Assembly: GCA_900556485.1 (NCBI GenBank)
Contig: USOX01000008.1
Location: 1 to 64,000, forward strand
Direction of reading: 5' to 3'
DNA length: 64,000 nt
From: an uncultured Dysgonomonas sp.
GTDB taxonomy: Bacteria; Bacteroidota; Bacteroidia; Bacteroidales; Dysgonomonadaceae
Shown here in pieces: positions 1 through 9,422 of the stretch. The first letter of the stretch is position 1. The number at the start of each line of letters is the position of its first letter. The position numbers were made by a program, and so were the translations under genes. Under the pieces are notes generated by a model, which worked only from the letters and a program-made list of their open reading frames with translations, ran no database searches and was not told where the DNA came from.

Positions 1-1841
1 TTGTACATGTAGATCATATGCTGGATTGGCTGGTTACCATGTGCATAGTTACCCATGTTCATTATCTGCATTTCGCGGATTTCGTGAATAACTCCACCAT
101 AATAACTATCGTCGAACAATGGCGGTACATTGAATACCGAATCCATCATCTGATTAAATCCTGCTTTGCCTCCCATCAGATCAATTAATCCCTGAGGATC
201 GTGGAATACCGACCAGGTATAATGCCAGCTGTTACCTTCGGTAAATGCATCTCCCCATTTCAACGGATTGAAAGGAGACTGGAATGTACCATCCTGATTC
301 TTTCCTCGCATCAATTTATGTTTTGGGTCGAAAAGATTTTTATAGTTCATCGCATGCTTAGCAAAGATTTCAAGTTCTTCTTTAGATTTGCCTAAAGCCT
401 GACCTAATTTATAAATTGTCCAGTCGTCATAAGCATATTCGAGTGTACGAGCTGCATTTTCGTTGATTTTTACATCGTAAGGTACATACCCTAGCTCATT
501 ATAATATTCAAAGCCAAGACGACCTGTAGACTTTATTCTTGGATGTACAGCATTTGCTCCATGTACAACTGCCTCCCATAAAGTCTCTATATCATATCCG
601 CGAAGTCCTTTCAAATAAGCATCAGCTACCACAGAAGCCGAATTATTTCCTACCATACAGCTGCGATGTCCCGGACTTGCCCACTCTGGTAAGAATCCAC
701 TTTCTTTATATGTATTTGCAAGGCCTTCCTGCATTTTTACATTCATATCAGGATACATCAGGTTAAGGAATGGGAACAAACAGCGGAATGTATCCCAGAA
801 TCCTGTATCTGTAAACATATATCCGGGAAGTACTTCCCCATTATAAGGGCTATAATGCATTACTTTTCCTGCTGCATCTATTTCGAAAAATGAACGAGGA
901 AATAGCACTGAACGATAAAGGCAGGAATAAAATGTCCTTAAATTGTCGATGTTATCATCGTCAACTACAATTCGCCCTAATACCTTATTCCACTCATTCC
1001 TGCCTTTCTGCGTTATCTCATCAAATGTATCATTGTTTAATTCTTTCAAATTCAATTCGGCCTGTTCCGGACTAATAAAAGATGATGCTACCCGAGCATG
1101 CACTATTTCACCTCTTTTAGTTGGAAATCCAATAACTGCGCCAGTATGGTTTTCCTGTGCCTCAGTATCACCTCTTCTGATTTCATTATTGCCTACAACA
1201 GCCTTATATGTAAATGGTTTATCAAAAACAACAACAAAATAATTCTTAAAGTTTTTAGGTACTCCCCCACTATTTCGTGTTGTATATCCAACAATTTTAT
1301 TCTCTTCGGGGATAATTTTAATATATGATCCTCTGTCGAAAGCATCAACTATTACATAAGAGTCATTCTCAGGAAAAGTAAAGCGAAACATAGCCGCCCG
1401 TTCTGTTGGTGCTATCTCTGTAGTTACATCATGATCAGCCAAATAAACTTTATAATAATATGGCTTAGCAACCTCCGCTTTATGAGAAAACCAGCTTGCC
1501 CTATTATCCTGATCAAATACAACTTTTCCTGTAACAGGCATAATAGCAAATTGACCATAATCGTTGATCCATGGGCTAGGCTGATGAGTTTGTTTAAATC
1601 CACGAATTTTATCGGCATCGTAAGTATATGCCCATCCATCGCCCATTTTTCCTGTCTGTGGCATCCAGAAGTTCATACCCCATGGCATAGCTATTGCCGG
1701 ATAAGTATTACCTGTAGATAAAGAGAGTTTCGATTGTGTTCCTACTAAGGGATTTACATAGTCTACCAGTTCAGTTTTTTGACCATACACTCCAAGTACA
1801 CTCAAAAGGCAACTCAGTACAATTAATTGAATTTGTTTCAT
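1..1841 (-). CDS. GH92 alpha-mannosidase-like enzyme, 3' end outside window
   Basis: The gene starts at 1841 and runs off the window start, so 613 codons are visible. Residues 1-20 form a signal peptide ending near VYGQ, without an obvious lipobox, so a periplasmic or secreted enzyme is likely. The protein follows the GH92 pattern of the two upstream paralogues: the YVNPLVGT start, the EYAYDDWTIY segment, and the HGN-P segment of the catalytic domain. GH92 enzymes are calcium-dependent exo-alpha-mannosidases. At residue 604 (codon 30-32) this protein reads HGNQP, whereas both paralogues read HGNEP with Glu620; that Glu is the general acid in characterised members. A Gln here is known, as I recall, from a GH92 that removes mannose from mannosyl-phospho-mannose, so the substrate may be a phosphomannan. 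It lies 6 bases after the preceding GH92 and is the last visible operon gene. The family call is firm; the substrate is inferred. Confidence 0.95.
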   Translation of the reverse strand, partial: MKQIQLIVLSCLLSVLGVYGQKTELVDYVNPLVGTQSKLSLSTGNTYPAIAMPWGMNFWMPQTGKMGDGWAYTYDADKIRGFKQTHQPSPWINDYGQFAIMPVTGKVVFDQDNRASWFSHKAEVAKPYYYKVYLADHDVTTEIAPTERAAMFRFTFPENDSYVIVDAFDRGSYIKIIPEENKIVGYTTRNSGGVPKNFKNYFVVVFDKPFTYKAVVGNNEIRRGDTEAQENHTGAVIGFPTKRGEIVHARVASSFISPEQAELNLKELNNDTFDEITQKGRNEWNKVLGRIVVDDDNIDNLRTFYSCLYRSVLFPRSFFEIDAAGKVMHYSPYNGEVLPGYMFTDTGFWDTFRCLFPFLNLMYPDMNVKMQEGLANTYKESGFLPEWASPGHRSCMVGNNSASVVADAYLKGLRGYDIETLWEAVVHGANAVHPRIKSTGRLGFEYYNELGYVPYDVKINENAARTLEYAYDDWTIYKLGQALGKSKEELEIFAKHAMNYKNLFDPKHKLMRGKNQDGTFQSPFNPLKWGDAFTEGNSWHYTWSVFHDPQGLIDLMGGKAGFNQMMDSVFNVPPLFDDSYYGGVIHEIREMQIMNMGNYAHGNQPIQHMIYMY

Positions 1842-1847
1842 GATGCT

Positions 1848-4226
1848 TTAAAGTCTGTTTAAATCTGTTTCAATGGTATTATTCTTTACATAATGTAATG
1901 TCTCGCCCGGTTTGGAAATAGAAGGGGCAACTGATTCGTTTGTTGTTCCCCAGGAAGTATTCGGATTTGTACCAAGTACAAATTTTATCTCTGCTCCATT
2001 CCTTATATCATCATAAGTAAGGTACGTCTTGTTATATTCTTTTCCATTTAGATACAAGGCTTGTATATATACATTTTCCTTACTGTAATTTTCAGTTGTG
2101 ACTGATATTTTTTTACCATTGCCTAATGTCATTTCTACAGCTTCTAGTCCCGGCGAACCGATAGCATATATATTGCTTGACGGACAAGTCGGATAAAAAC
2201 CCATACAATTGAAAATGTACCATGCCGACATTTGCCCGCAATCGTCATTTCCACTCAATGCATCCGGCTTATTTCCATAGAAAGTATCCAATACATAACG
2301 AATCTTCTCCTGTCCTTTCCAAGGCTGTTTCACATAATTGTAGAGATATAATATCTGGTGACAAGGTTCGTTTCCATGCCAATATGCTCCTATACGCCCC
2401 TGTATATCATGAGCTCCTGGTATATCTTCGGGCAATTCCACTGTAAACATATCATCCAGGCTTTGAATAAATTTTTCTTCACCCATTTCATTTATATAGC
2501 CTTGTACATCCTGAGGCACATACCATGTATACTGATAAGTAAAACCCTCCGTTATATCGCCCCAGCCATGCACAGAGCCGGGACCTGTATATGCAACAGG
2601 GTCGAACGGTGTGCGCCAATTACCTTGAAGGTCACGTCCTCGCATAAATTTTGTTTCCGGATCAATAAGATTTTGATACGCCAGAGAGCGATTTAAAAAG
2701 TATTTGTAATCATCCTCTTTACCCAATTTCTTTGCAGCCATAGCTATTGTATAATCATCGTAAGCATATTCCAATGTCTTAGACACCGATTCCCGTTCTT
2801 TATCAAATGGTACCCAGCCATTTGCCGTATATTCCGGTAGACAATCATAGTTGGGATTCATAGCTGTCTTTTTCATTGCCTGATAAGCACGCTCGTGATC
2901 AAATCCCTGAATATCTTTTACAATTGCATCCGCTATAACAGATACTCCATGATAGCCAATCATGCACCATGTTTCATTACCATAGAATGACCATATAGGC
3001 AACATATGCTCTACACTCTGATCATAATGAGCAAGCATAGAATTTATCATATTTGCATTTCTTTCCGGATTTAGTAGATTCAACAAAGGATGATGTGCCC
3101 GATAAGTATCCCATAATGAAAAGACTGTATAGTTTGTAAATTTATCATCTGTCCGATGTACATTAGAATCGTGTCCCCTATATTTTCCATCGGCATCCTG
3201 ATACACAAATGGATGAATAGATGCATGATAAACAGAAGTATAGAATGTTTCCAGTTGCTCTTTCGAACCTTTCACTTTAAACTTATTCAGCTCTTGTGCC
3301 CACAGTTTTTCTCCATTAGTTTTTACTGCTTCAAAGTTTTTATTGTCAAGCTCTTTGATATTAGCAAAAGCTCCGGATGTTCCAGTTGAAGAGATAGCTA
3401 CCTTCACTTCTATTTCTTCATTGTTTACAGTCTCAAAATCGAACCATCCCATTATTTTATTACCATATGCTACACGGTCGCTACGAAAACGCTTTGTATC
3501 ATATATCACTGGTTTACCATCTTGCATAATGCCTGAACGTGCGAACGGCTTAGAAAATTCAGCGACAAAATAGACATAACGCTCTGGTCCCCATCCATTC
3601 ACCAGTTTAAAGCCTGATATAACAGAATCATTTTCTATTCTTAATTGTGACCATGCAGTCTTAAACCACTGTACATGGTCCATATCAATCATTACAAATG
3701 AACTATCCGATTTAGGAAAAGTAAACTTAAATATACCGGAACGCATAGCAGAAGTCATCTCTGCTTTCACTCCGTAATCTAATAAGTCTACACCATAATA
3801 GTTAGGTGCCGCCCATTCCTTATCATGACTATATCGGGAACGATAACCCTCATTGGGGTTATCATGCGTTCCCGCTATAAATTTCTTTGCACCTGTACCC
3901 GGAATAAACAGAAAATCGCCCAAATCAGGTATACCCGTACCACTAAGATGGGTAAGACTAAACCCCATAATAGTCATATGATTATACTTATATCCGGATG
4001 CGGCATCATAATAGTCGCGATCGGTATCCGGACTGATTTGAATACCTCCAAAAGGTATTTGAGAACCTGGATATACATTTCCGAATCCTGATGTGCCAAC
4101 GAATGGATTTACGTAAGCATTCAATGACATATCAAGAGACGATTTACCCTTTGTCTCCGATTTTTTATTACAGGACATTATTAAAGATATTATTAATAAT
4201 AGTCCTATAGAGAGTTTATTCCTCAT
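1848..4226 (-). CDS. GH92 alpha-mannosidase, lipoprotein
   Basis: This 792-residue protein has a lipoprotein signal with Cys19 (LIMSC), so it is probably anchored in the outer membrane or periplasm. The GH92 hallmarks are all visible: the AYVNPFVGTSGFG start, HGNEP with the presumed general-acid Glu620, and GNDDCGQMSAWYIF with the paired Asp661/Asp662 that act in base catalysis in the family. Length is normal for GH92 (about 750-790). The enzyme should remove terminal alpha-linked mannose from N-glycans or mannan. The gene sits 14 bases after the fucosidase and 6 bases before the next GH92, as part of one operon with SusCD. Linkage specificity cannot be read from the sequence. Confidence 0.97.
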   Translation of the reverse strand: MRNKLSIGLLLIISLIMSCNKKSETKGKSSLDMSLNAYVNPFVGTSGFGNVYPGSQIPFGGIQISPDTDRDYYDAASGYKYNHMTIMGFSLTHLSGTGIPDLGDFLFIPGTGAKKFIAGTHDNPNEGYRSRYSHDKEWAAPNYYGVDLLDYGVKAEMTSAMRSGIFKFTFPKSDSSFVMIDMDHVQWFKTAWSQLRIENDSVISGFKLVNGWGPERYVYFVAEFSKPFARSGIMQDGKPVIYDTKRFRSDRVAYGNKIMGWFDFETVNNEEIEVKVAISSTGTSGAFANIKELDNKNFEAVKTNGEKLWAQELNKFKVKGSKEQLETFYTSVYHASIHPFVYQDADGKYRGHDSNVHRTDDKFTNYTVFSLWDTYRAHHPLLNLLNPERNANMINSMLAHYDQSVEHMLPIWSFYGNETWCMIGYHGVSVIADAIVKDIQGFDHERAYQAMKKTAMNPNYDCLPEYTANGWVPFDKERESVSKTLEYAYDDYTIAMAAKKLGKEDDYKYFLNRSLAYQNLIDPETKFMRGRDLQGNWRTPFDPVAYTGPGSVHGWGDITEGFTYQYTWYVPQDVQGYINEMGEEKFIQSLDDMFTVELPEDIPGAHDIQGRIGAYWHGNEPCHQILYLYNYVKQPWKGQEKIRYVLDTFYGNKPDALSGNDDCGQMSAWYIFNCMGFYPTCPSSNIYAIGSPGLEAVEMTLGNGKKISVTTENYSKENVYIQALYLNGKEYNKTYLTYDDIRNGAEIKFVLGTNPNTSWGTTNESVAPSISKPGETLHYVKNNTIETDLNRL

Positions 4227-4240
4227 ACAAGTTCTATTGT

Positions 4241-5629
4241 TTATCTCCGTTCGTTATATACCCCAATTTCGGCAATAACCAGAGGATTACTAAATTGTTC
4301 GATTACTAGACGTACTTTATTTCCATATACCCTATCGAAACGATGTACTTTTATAACATCGCTATTTCTACCAGAGAATATTGAAACCCACTTATTATTT
4401 ACAAGATACTCAATGCGATACTGATCAAAATTATTTTTACCGCTCTGAGCTATCGTTATCATATTAAAATCCTGTTCATTGCTTCCTAATACAATTTCGA
4501 ACCAAGGTTCTTTCACAGCTTTATTAGAGGTCCACTCTGTTTTGAAATTGTCATCGTTAGCAAAATCCATAATATCCATATCGTAGCTCCAGCTGGAATT
4601 CACTGGTTTATGTTTTGCAATATTTCTGGAAATGATAGGAGCAGCATATTCAGATAATTTTTTCACAGGGCCTTCATTTTTCCAAAGTTTCCCTATTTTA
4701 CGAAATGCTTCAACTGCATTATCATCTATTAATCCATCACGATTAGGCGCTGCATTCAATATAAAATTGCAATAAACCTTATTGAATGGTACAATGTTAT
4801 CATTGACTATCGTCTCTGGATTTTTTACCGGTACTGTCGGGAAATTGGGTTTCCAAAACCATGCAGTATTTATAGGTAAACAAGATAGTGCCGGAAGGCG
4901 GTTTTCTTCTTTCGATATATGTTGCCCTGCACCTTGTTCATACGACTTAATGTCTGTATAATACAATGCTTCTGCCGGATATTTAGCTGCATTCAGATCC
5001 ATTACCAAACAGTTAGGTTGTAAAGATTTCACCAAGCGATATATATCCTCAAAAGGAACTTCGTCATACGAAATACGAGACCAAGGAGCATCCCATCCAT
5101 CGATAATCAAGGCTTTGATTTCTCCATAGTTTGTTAACAGCTCTGTAAGTTGTGCTTTAATCATATCCACATGTTGCCATGTGATCCAACCCGGACGGAT
5201 TTTATGATGTGTATCCAGGATAGAATAATAGAACATAACATCCAAGCCCTCAGCTCTGAATGCATCAGCATATTCTCTTACAACATCCCGCTTGAAGGGG
5301 CTATTATTTACATTATAATCTGTAGTTTTAGTATCCCAAATACAAAAGCCACTATGATGCTTAGTTGTAAGGCAGCCATAAGTCATGTTAGCCTCTCTTG
5401 CTGTCTTTGCCCACTGTCCGCAATCCAATTTCTTTGGATTGAAAATAGATGGAGAGGCATCCGGATCAGCCCAATCATCATCCATAAAGGTTGGGATATT
5501 AAAATGAATGAACATACCAAACCTTAGGTCAACAAACTCTTGTTGAAGCTGCGTCAGCGGTTTTGCATTTTGCCCTATAAAAGAAGCAGGGATAAATAAA
5601 ACTAGAATTAATAATACATAGTGTCTCAT
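4241..5629 (-). CDS. GH29 alpha-L-fucosidase with C-terminal discoidin-like domain
   Basis: This 462-residue secreted protein has a signal peptide over residues 1-20 (ending FIGQ). Residues 28-330 carry the GH29 catalytic barrel: RFGMFIHF near residue 36, KHHSGFCIWDTKTTDYNV at 90-107 (substrate-binding His pair), and ALIIDGWD at 173-180, where Asp177 aligns with the family nucleophile. Residues from about 340 to the end look like an F5/8-type C (discoidin) beta-sandwich, a likely carbohydrate-binding module. It would release alpha-L-fucose, for instance from N-glycan cores or antennae, so that the neighbouring GH92 enzymes can trim mannose. It lies between two GH92 genes with 14- and 12-base gaps. 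The position of the acid/base residue was not determined. Confidence 0.95.
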   Translation of the reverse strand: MRHYVLLILVLFIPASFIGQNAKPLTQLQQEFVDLRFGMFIHFNIPTFMDDDWADPDASPSIFNPKKLDCGQWAKTAREANMTYGCLTTKHHSGFCIWDTKTTDYNVNNSPFKRDVVREYADAFRAEGLDVMFYYSILDTHHKIRPGWITWQHVDMIKAQLTELLTNYGEIKALIIDGWDAPWSRISYDEVPFEDIYRLVKSLQPNCLVMDLNAAKYPAEALYYTDIKSYEQGAGQHISKEENRLPALSCLPINTAWFWKPNFPTVPVKNPETIVNDNIVPFNKVYCNFILNAAPNRDGLIDDNAVEAFRKIGKLWKNEGPVKKLSEYAAPIISRNIAKHKPVNSSWSYDMDIMDFANDDNFKTEWTSNKAVKEPWFEIVLGSNEQDFNMITIAQSGKNNFDQYRIEYLVNNKWVSIFSGRNSDVIKVHRFDRVYGNKVRLVIEQFSNPLVIAEIGVYNERR

Positions 5630-5641
5630 AAGCTTAAAATT

Positions 5642-7960
5642 TTAATTTGAAAAAGAATAAGGTTTATCTTCTTCGCAATATAACCTTTTCTTATTAGGCT
5701 GAGAAGACATTTCGAAAATTAATTCAGCTCCATTTTTAATATCATCATAAGTTATATAAGCTTTATTATAAGGTTTCCCATTTAGCTTTACTGATTTTAC
5801 ATACCGCATTTTATCACTCACCTTATCAGCCTTAATCTCTAGGTACCTACCCTCACCTACTTTCACCTTCATATAAGGGACATAAGGGGCTCCAAAAACA
5901 TATTCATTTGATCCGGGACAAACGGGATAGAAGCCCATTGCAGAGAAAATGTACCATGCCGACATTTGTCCGCAATCATCATTTCCGCAAAGCCCGTCTA
6001 TACTGTTTTTGTACATGCGGTTCATTATCTCCCGCACCCAATATTGCGTTTTCCAAGGTTGTGATGTCCATGCATATAAATAAGCTATGTGATGGCTTGG
6101 TTCGTTACCATGTACATAATTACCCATAATTCCTTCACGAGTAACATCTTCTGTGTGTTCAAAAAACTCATCTGGCAAATGCATAGTAAAAAGGGAATCT
6201 AATCGACTTACAAATTGCTTATCACCTCCCATTTCTTCTATTAATCCCTTTACATCATGAGGCACATAGAAAGAGTAATTCCACGAATTTCCTTCGATAA
6301 ATCCTTCACCATGTGTATTTAGTAAATCAAATGGAGTTTTCCAGCTACCATCGCTCTTCCTGGCACGGACAAACTGTAAGCTTGGATCGAATACGTTGCG
6401 ATAATTTGCCGCACGTTTTTTATATTCATCTATCACTGTTGTATGATTCGTTTTCAAGGCTGTATTGTAAATAGTCCAGTCGTCATATGAATATTCGAGA
6501 GTAATGGATGAGCCACTACCACTTCTATCAAAAGGAACATAACCCAGCTTTTTATATTCAACAATGCCATCATAATAATCGACGTTAGAACTATTTACCA
6601 TAGCTTCTAAGGCCTTGTTTTTATCAATACTCAACCCTTTGTCAATAGCATCAGCCAGTACCGAAACCGAATGGTATCCGATCATACACCAATTTTCGTT
6701 CCCCATATGCGACCATACGGGCAGGGCCTTATGTACGCTTTGTTCATAATGAGCTATCATTGAATTCACTATATCTTTACTCCGATCCCGGTTTATCAGG
6801 TTAAATAATGGATGTAAGGCTCTGTATGTATCCCAAACTGAAAATATGGTGTAATTAGTAAAGCCTTCCGCCTGATGTATATTATGATCTATACCTCTGT
6901 ATTGTCCATCAACATCCATATATACAGACGGATTAATCATGGTATGATATAAAGAAGTGTACAGCATTGTTTTCTGATCATCATTGCCTTGTACTTCTAT
7001 CACATCTAATTCTTTCTTCCATTTATTTGATGCTTCTGCAACTATTTGGTCGAATGATTTATCTTTTGCCTCTGCATTCAGATTTTTAATCGCACCTTGC
7101 GTACTAACTGCAGATAAAGCAACTTTAATCTCCAATGGAGTATTATCTTTTCCAAATTCGAAATGGCAAACAATTTTCCGTCCTGCTATTTCCGGAAAAT
7201 TCTTATCCATCTTAAATTTCCTCCAAAAACCTGTATATTTTGGTTTCTCACGATCCACATAGCCATATTCTTTTATCGGTTTAGATAATGAGATAGCAAA
7301 ATATGTATAATTCTCACGAGACCATCCGTTAGTTATACGGTAACCCGTAATAAGATTCTCATTCTCTATGCGAAGGCTAGCCCATAAAACTTTTCCATCA
7401 TAATTGTATATTCCATGTACTAAATCCAGAAGCAGCTTCTGTTCTTCTCCTTCAGGATAAGTATATTTATGAACTCCAACCCTTTCTGTAGCCGTCAATT
7501 GCGCTTTTACCTTATAGTCATCTAAAACCACCTCATAGTATCCAGGACGAGCCGTTTCTGTATCATGATTGAATCGGGAACGGTATCCACTTTCCGGATT
7601 ATCAGCTGTTCCCGGATTGAATTTAAATTCGCCCGTCACAGGCATAATCAATATATCACCTAAATCCGAATGTCCGGTACCACTAAAGTGAGTATGACTG
7701 AAGCCAACAATCGTTTTATCATCATATTGATATCCTGCACAATATTTATAAGTATCTTTCTGATAGACTCCATTGATATTATGAGGAATAGTATCCGTAT
7801 CGGGGCTGAGTTGAACAATACCATGAGGTACACAGGCTCCTGGAAATGTGTGACCCATTTTAACAGTTCCAATCATAGGATTAACATAGGACGTTTTATC
7901 CTGTGCGGATACTATCCCGCTCATAAATAATAAAAAAAGAGTGATTAATATCTTATTCAT
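5642..7960 (-). CDS. GH92 alpha-mannosidase, secreted
   Basis: This 772-residue protein starts with a type I signal peptide (residues 1-19, ending IVSAQ). It has the full GH92 pattern: SYVNPMIGT, HGNEP with presumed general-acid Glu620, and GNDDCGQMSAWYIF with Asp661/Asp662. It differs from the lipoprotein paralogue mainly by its signal peptide and by scattered divergence across the sugar-binding N-terminal beta-sandwich, which suggests a different linkage preference. It is the first of three GH92 genes in the operon, 38 bases after the basic-secretory-protein gene and 12 bases before the fucosidase. Confidence 0.97.
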   Translation of the reverse strand: MNKILITLFLLFMSGIVSAQDKTSYVNPMIGTVKMGHTFPGACVPHGIVQLSPDTDTIPHNINGVYQKDTYKYCAGYQYDDKTIVGFSHTHFSGTGHSDLGDILIMPVTGEFKFNPGTADNPESGYRSRFNHDTETARPGYYEVVLDDYKVKAQLTATERVGVHKYTYPEGEEQKLLLDLVHGIYNYDGKVLWASLRIENENLITGYRITNGWSRENYTYFAISLSKPIKEYGYVDREKPKYTGFWRKFKMDKNFPEIAGRKIVCHFEFGKDNTPLEIKVALSAVSTQGAIKNLNAEAKDKSFDQIVAEASNKWKKELDVIEVQGNDDQKTMLYTSLYHTMINPSVYMDVDGQYRGIDHNIHQAEGFTNYTIFSVWDTYRALHPLFNLINRDRSKDIVNSMIAHYEQSVHKALPVWSHMGNENWCMIGYHSVSVLADAIDKGLSIDKNKALEAMVNSSNVDYYDGIVEYKKLGYVPFDRSGSGSSITLEYSYDDWTIYNTALKTNHTTVIDEYKKRAANYRNVFDPSLQFVRARKSDGSWKTPFDLLNTHGEGFIEGNSWNYSFYVPHDVKGLIEEMGGDKQFVSRLDSLFTMHLPDEFFEHTEDVTREGIMGNYVHGNEPSHHIAYLYAWTSQPWKTQYWVREIMNRMYKNSIDGLCGNDDCGQMSAWYIFSAMGFYPVCPGSNEYVFGAPYVPYMKVKVGEGRYLEIKADKVSDKMRYVKSVKLNGKPYNKAYITYDDIKNGAELIFEMSSQPNKKRLYCEEDKPYSFSN

Positions 7961-7998
7961 CGAATATTCTGTTTATAATTAAGGATTTATCTTATCTT

Positions 7999-9117
7999 TT
8001 ATTTCTCTTCGTTAAGTAAGAACTGCTGATACTCATCCCACATACCTTCAATACTTGTTTCGGGTCCGAAAACACTTTTGATGGCACCATCGAAACTCCA
8101 CACTTCAAGGTCTTTCACTGTTAAATGGAATTTACGAATGGCATTCGGATCTTTTGTTGTTAGCCACTGCAAGAAAAATCCTGTAGTACGATAACCATCC
8201 ATCCAATTACCTCCCGGTTTACGGGTGCTCATATCAAAATAACCTGCTTCAGCACGGACTGCATCAGCAATACCTTCAATACATGCCCAGAATGTTTTAT
8301 TATTACCATAATTACCACATCCTTTTGGTTCGAATTGATAGCCATGAACTAATTCATGATATAAAACTCCGCGAGTTTCAAAATCAAGTTTATATAAAGA
8401 CTCTTTTGCTGACTTTTCTATATGTTGTGTACTATAGAAAATATGTATGTTGGGAGAACTACCGCCTTTTGCTGAAACTCCGGGTTTATCTTCTAATGTA
8501 TATTTTATATTCCCGACATCTGTCATGGTATCCTTCGCTGTGTAGTATAATATTTCAGCTACTTTCAGGGCATGGTATCTTATATATTCATCCGGATTTT
8601 GTACTAATTGATCATACATTTTTGCTCCTTCTGTATCCGGAGATAATATCTGAAAATCTACATTAGGATACTTAAAGTCTTCCCATCCGGCCATTATATT
8701 CTTGTCAGAGAGTACTATTTCTGCTATTTTCAGCGTATCTTGTATTGCTGTAGCAGCTTCTAATCTATATTTATTAAAGGCTTGAGGATTCTGTATGATG
8801 CAGGTTATTTCCTGAAAACGTGAGCAGAATACCTGATCTTTTCTTTCATCTATAGTGATCCAATCTTTACCATTATTTGATCCTTTCAATGTCCAATTAG
8901 AGGGATCATATACAGGAAACTCTCCTGCAGAGTATATTTTATAGCTTAAAACCGGTTTGTCGAAATTTACATCCAGTTCTATCTGATTTATACCTTTACT
9001 TCCGGTATAAAAGGTTGTAAGATTGTTATCTGTCAATTCTGTCGGATTAACAGACAATGGTTGGCTTTGACATGCAAACAATGGAATGATGAGGAAAGAA
9101 AACAACAGCTTTTTCAT
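7999..9117 (-). CDS. Basic-secretory-protein-like (BSP) putative metallopeptidase with discoidin-like N-terminus, lipoprotein
   Basis: This 372-residue lipoprotein has Cys16 in LFAC. Residues 20-140 resemble an F5/8-type C sandwich (NWTLKGSNNGKDW, then EIVLSD). Residues 150-370 match the plant-type basic secretory protein family. A zinc-site motif HELVH lies at 254-258, followed by CIEGIADAVR at 279-288 with Glu281 as the probable third ligand. Members are predicted gluzincin-like peptidases. In a mannosidase/fucosidase locus the role could be peptide cleavage of the glycoprotein substrate or binding to it; this is inference. The gene is the first enzyme after susD, separated from it by a 305-base gap containing a hairpin and direct repeats, so it may have its own promoter or an attenuated supply of transcript. 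Confidence 0.88.
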   Translation of the reverse strand: MKKLLFSFLIIPLFACQSQPLSVNPTELTDNNLTTFYTGSKGINQIELDVNFDKPVLSYKIYSAGEFPVYDPSNWTLKGSNNGKDWITIDERKDQVFCSRFQEITCIIQNPQAFNKYRLEAATAIQDTLKIAEIVLSDKNIMAGWEDFKYPNVDFQILSPDTEGAKMYDQLVQNPDEYIRYHALKVAEILYYTAKDTMTDVGNIKYTLEDKPGVSAKGGSSPNIHIFYSTQHIEKSAKESLYKLDFETRGVLYHELVHGYQFEPKGCGNYGNNKTFWACIEGIADAVRAEAGYFDMSTRKPGGNWMDGYRTTGFFLQWLTTKDPNAIRKFHLTVKDLEVWSFDGAIKSVFGPETSIEGMWDEYQQFLLNEEK

Positions 9118-9195
9118 GATATTATATATAGTTTCTTTGTTTGATAATATGGACTAAATAGAGGTACAATGATAGTTTTTATTAAATAAAATAAG

Positions 9196-9226
9196 AGTAT
9201 CCTGTATAACATTATCAGTATCCTGT
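9196..9226. promoter_or_regulatory. Direct repeats AGTATCCTGT with 21-base period, candidate regulator site
   Basis: AGTATCCTGT occurs at 9196-9205 and again, identically, at 9217-9226. The 21-base start-to-start spacing equals two helical turns, the geometry used by AraC-type DNA-binding domains. The site lies 79-109 bases upstream of the start codon of the metalloprotein gene. The HTCS at 14924-18928 ends in an AraC-type domain and is a plausible binder. The repeat is seen directly; the function is inferred. Confidence 0.4.
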
Positions 9227-9343
9227 TCTTTTGTCTCAATCAATTACATTGTAGTTTAAATAAGACATTTCTGCAATTTCAATATTTCTGAATAAAGCTC
9301 ACTATAAAAACTGGTCAGAAAAAGCGAATCAGAGGTTAAATAA

Positions 9344-9373
9344 CCTGCAATCCCTACAGAAAGGAATTGCAGG
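9344..9373 (-). terminator. Hairpin downstream of susD, possible attenuator
   Basis: CCTGCAATCC (9344-9353) pairs with GGAATTGCAGG (9363-9373) with one mismatch and a short loop. On the minus strand it follows the susD stop codon at 9423 by about 50 bases. The trailing tract on the minus strand is only weakly T-rich, so partial termination or 3'-end protection of susCD mRNA is more likely than full termination. Confidence 0.5.
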
Positions 9374-9422
9374 CTATTGAATCTTTTTATATAAATTTCA
9401 TTTGAAATCTATTAATCCTATT

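Larger units (their letters stand above)
9118..9422. other. Intergenic gap between susD and the enzyme genes
   Basis: This 305-base AT-rich stretch divides the transporter genes from the enzyme genes of the same operon. It contains a hairpin just after susD and a pair of 10-base direct repeats, both listed separately. No ORF of note and no exact match to the Bacteroidetes -7 element (TAnnTTTG) on the minus strand was found. Confidence 0.6.
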
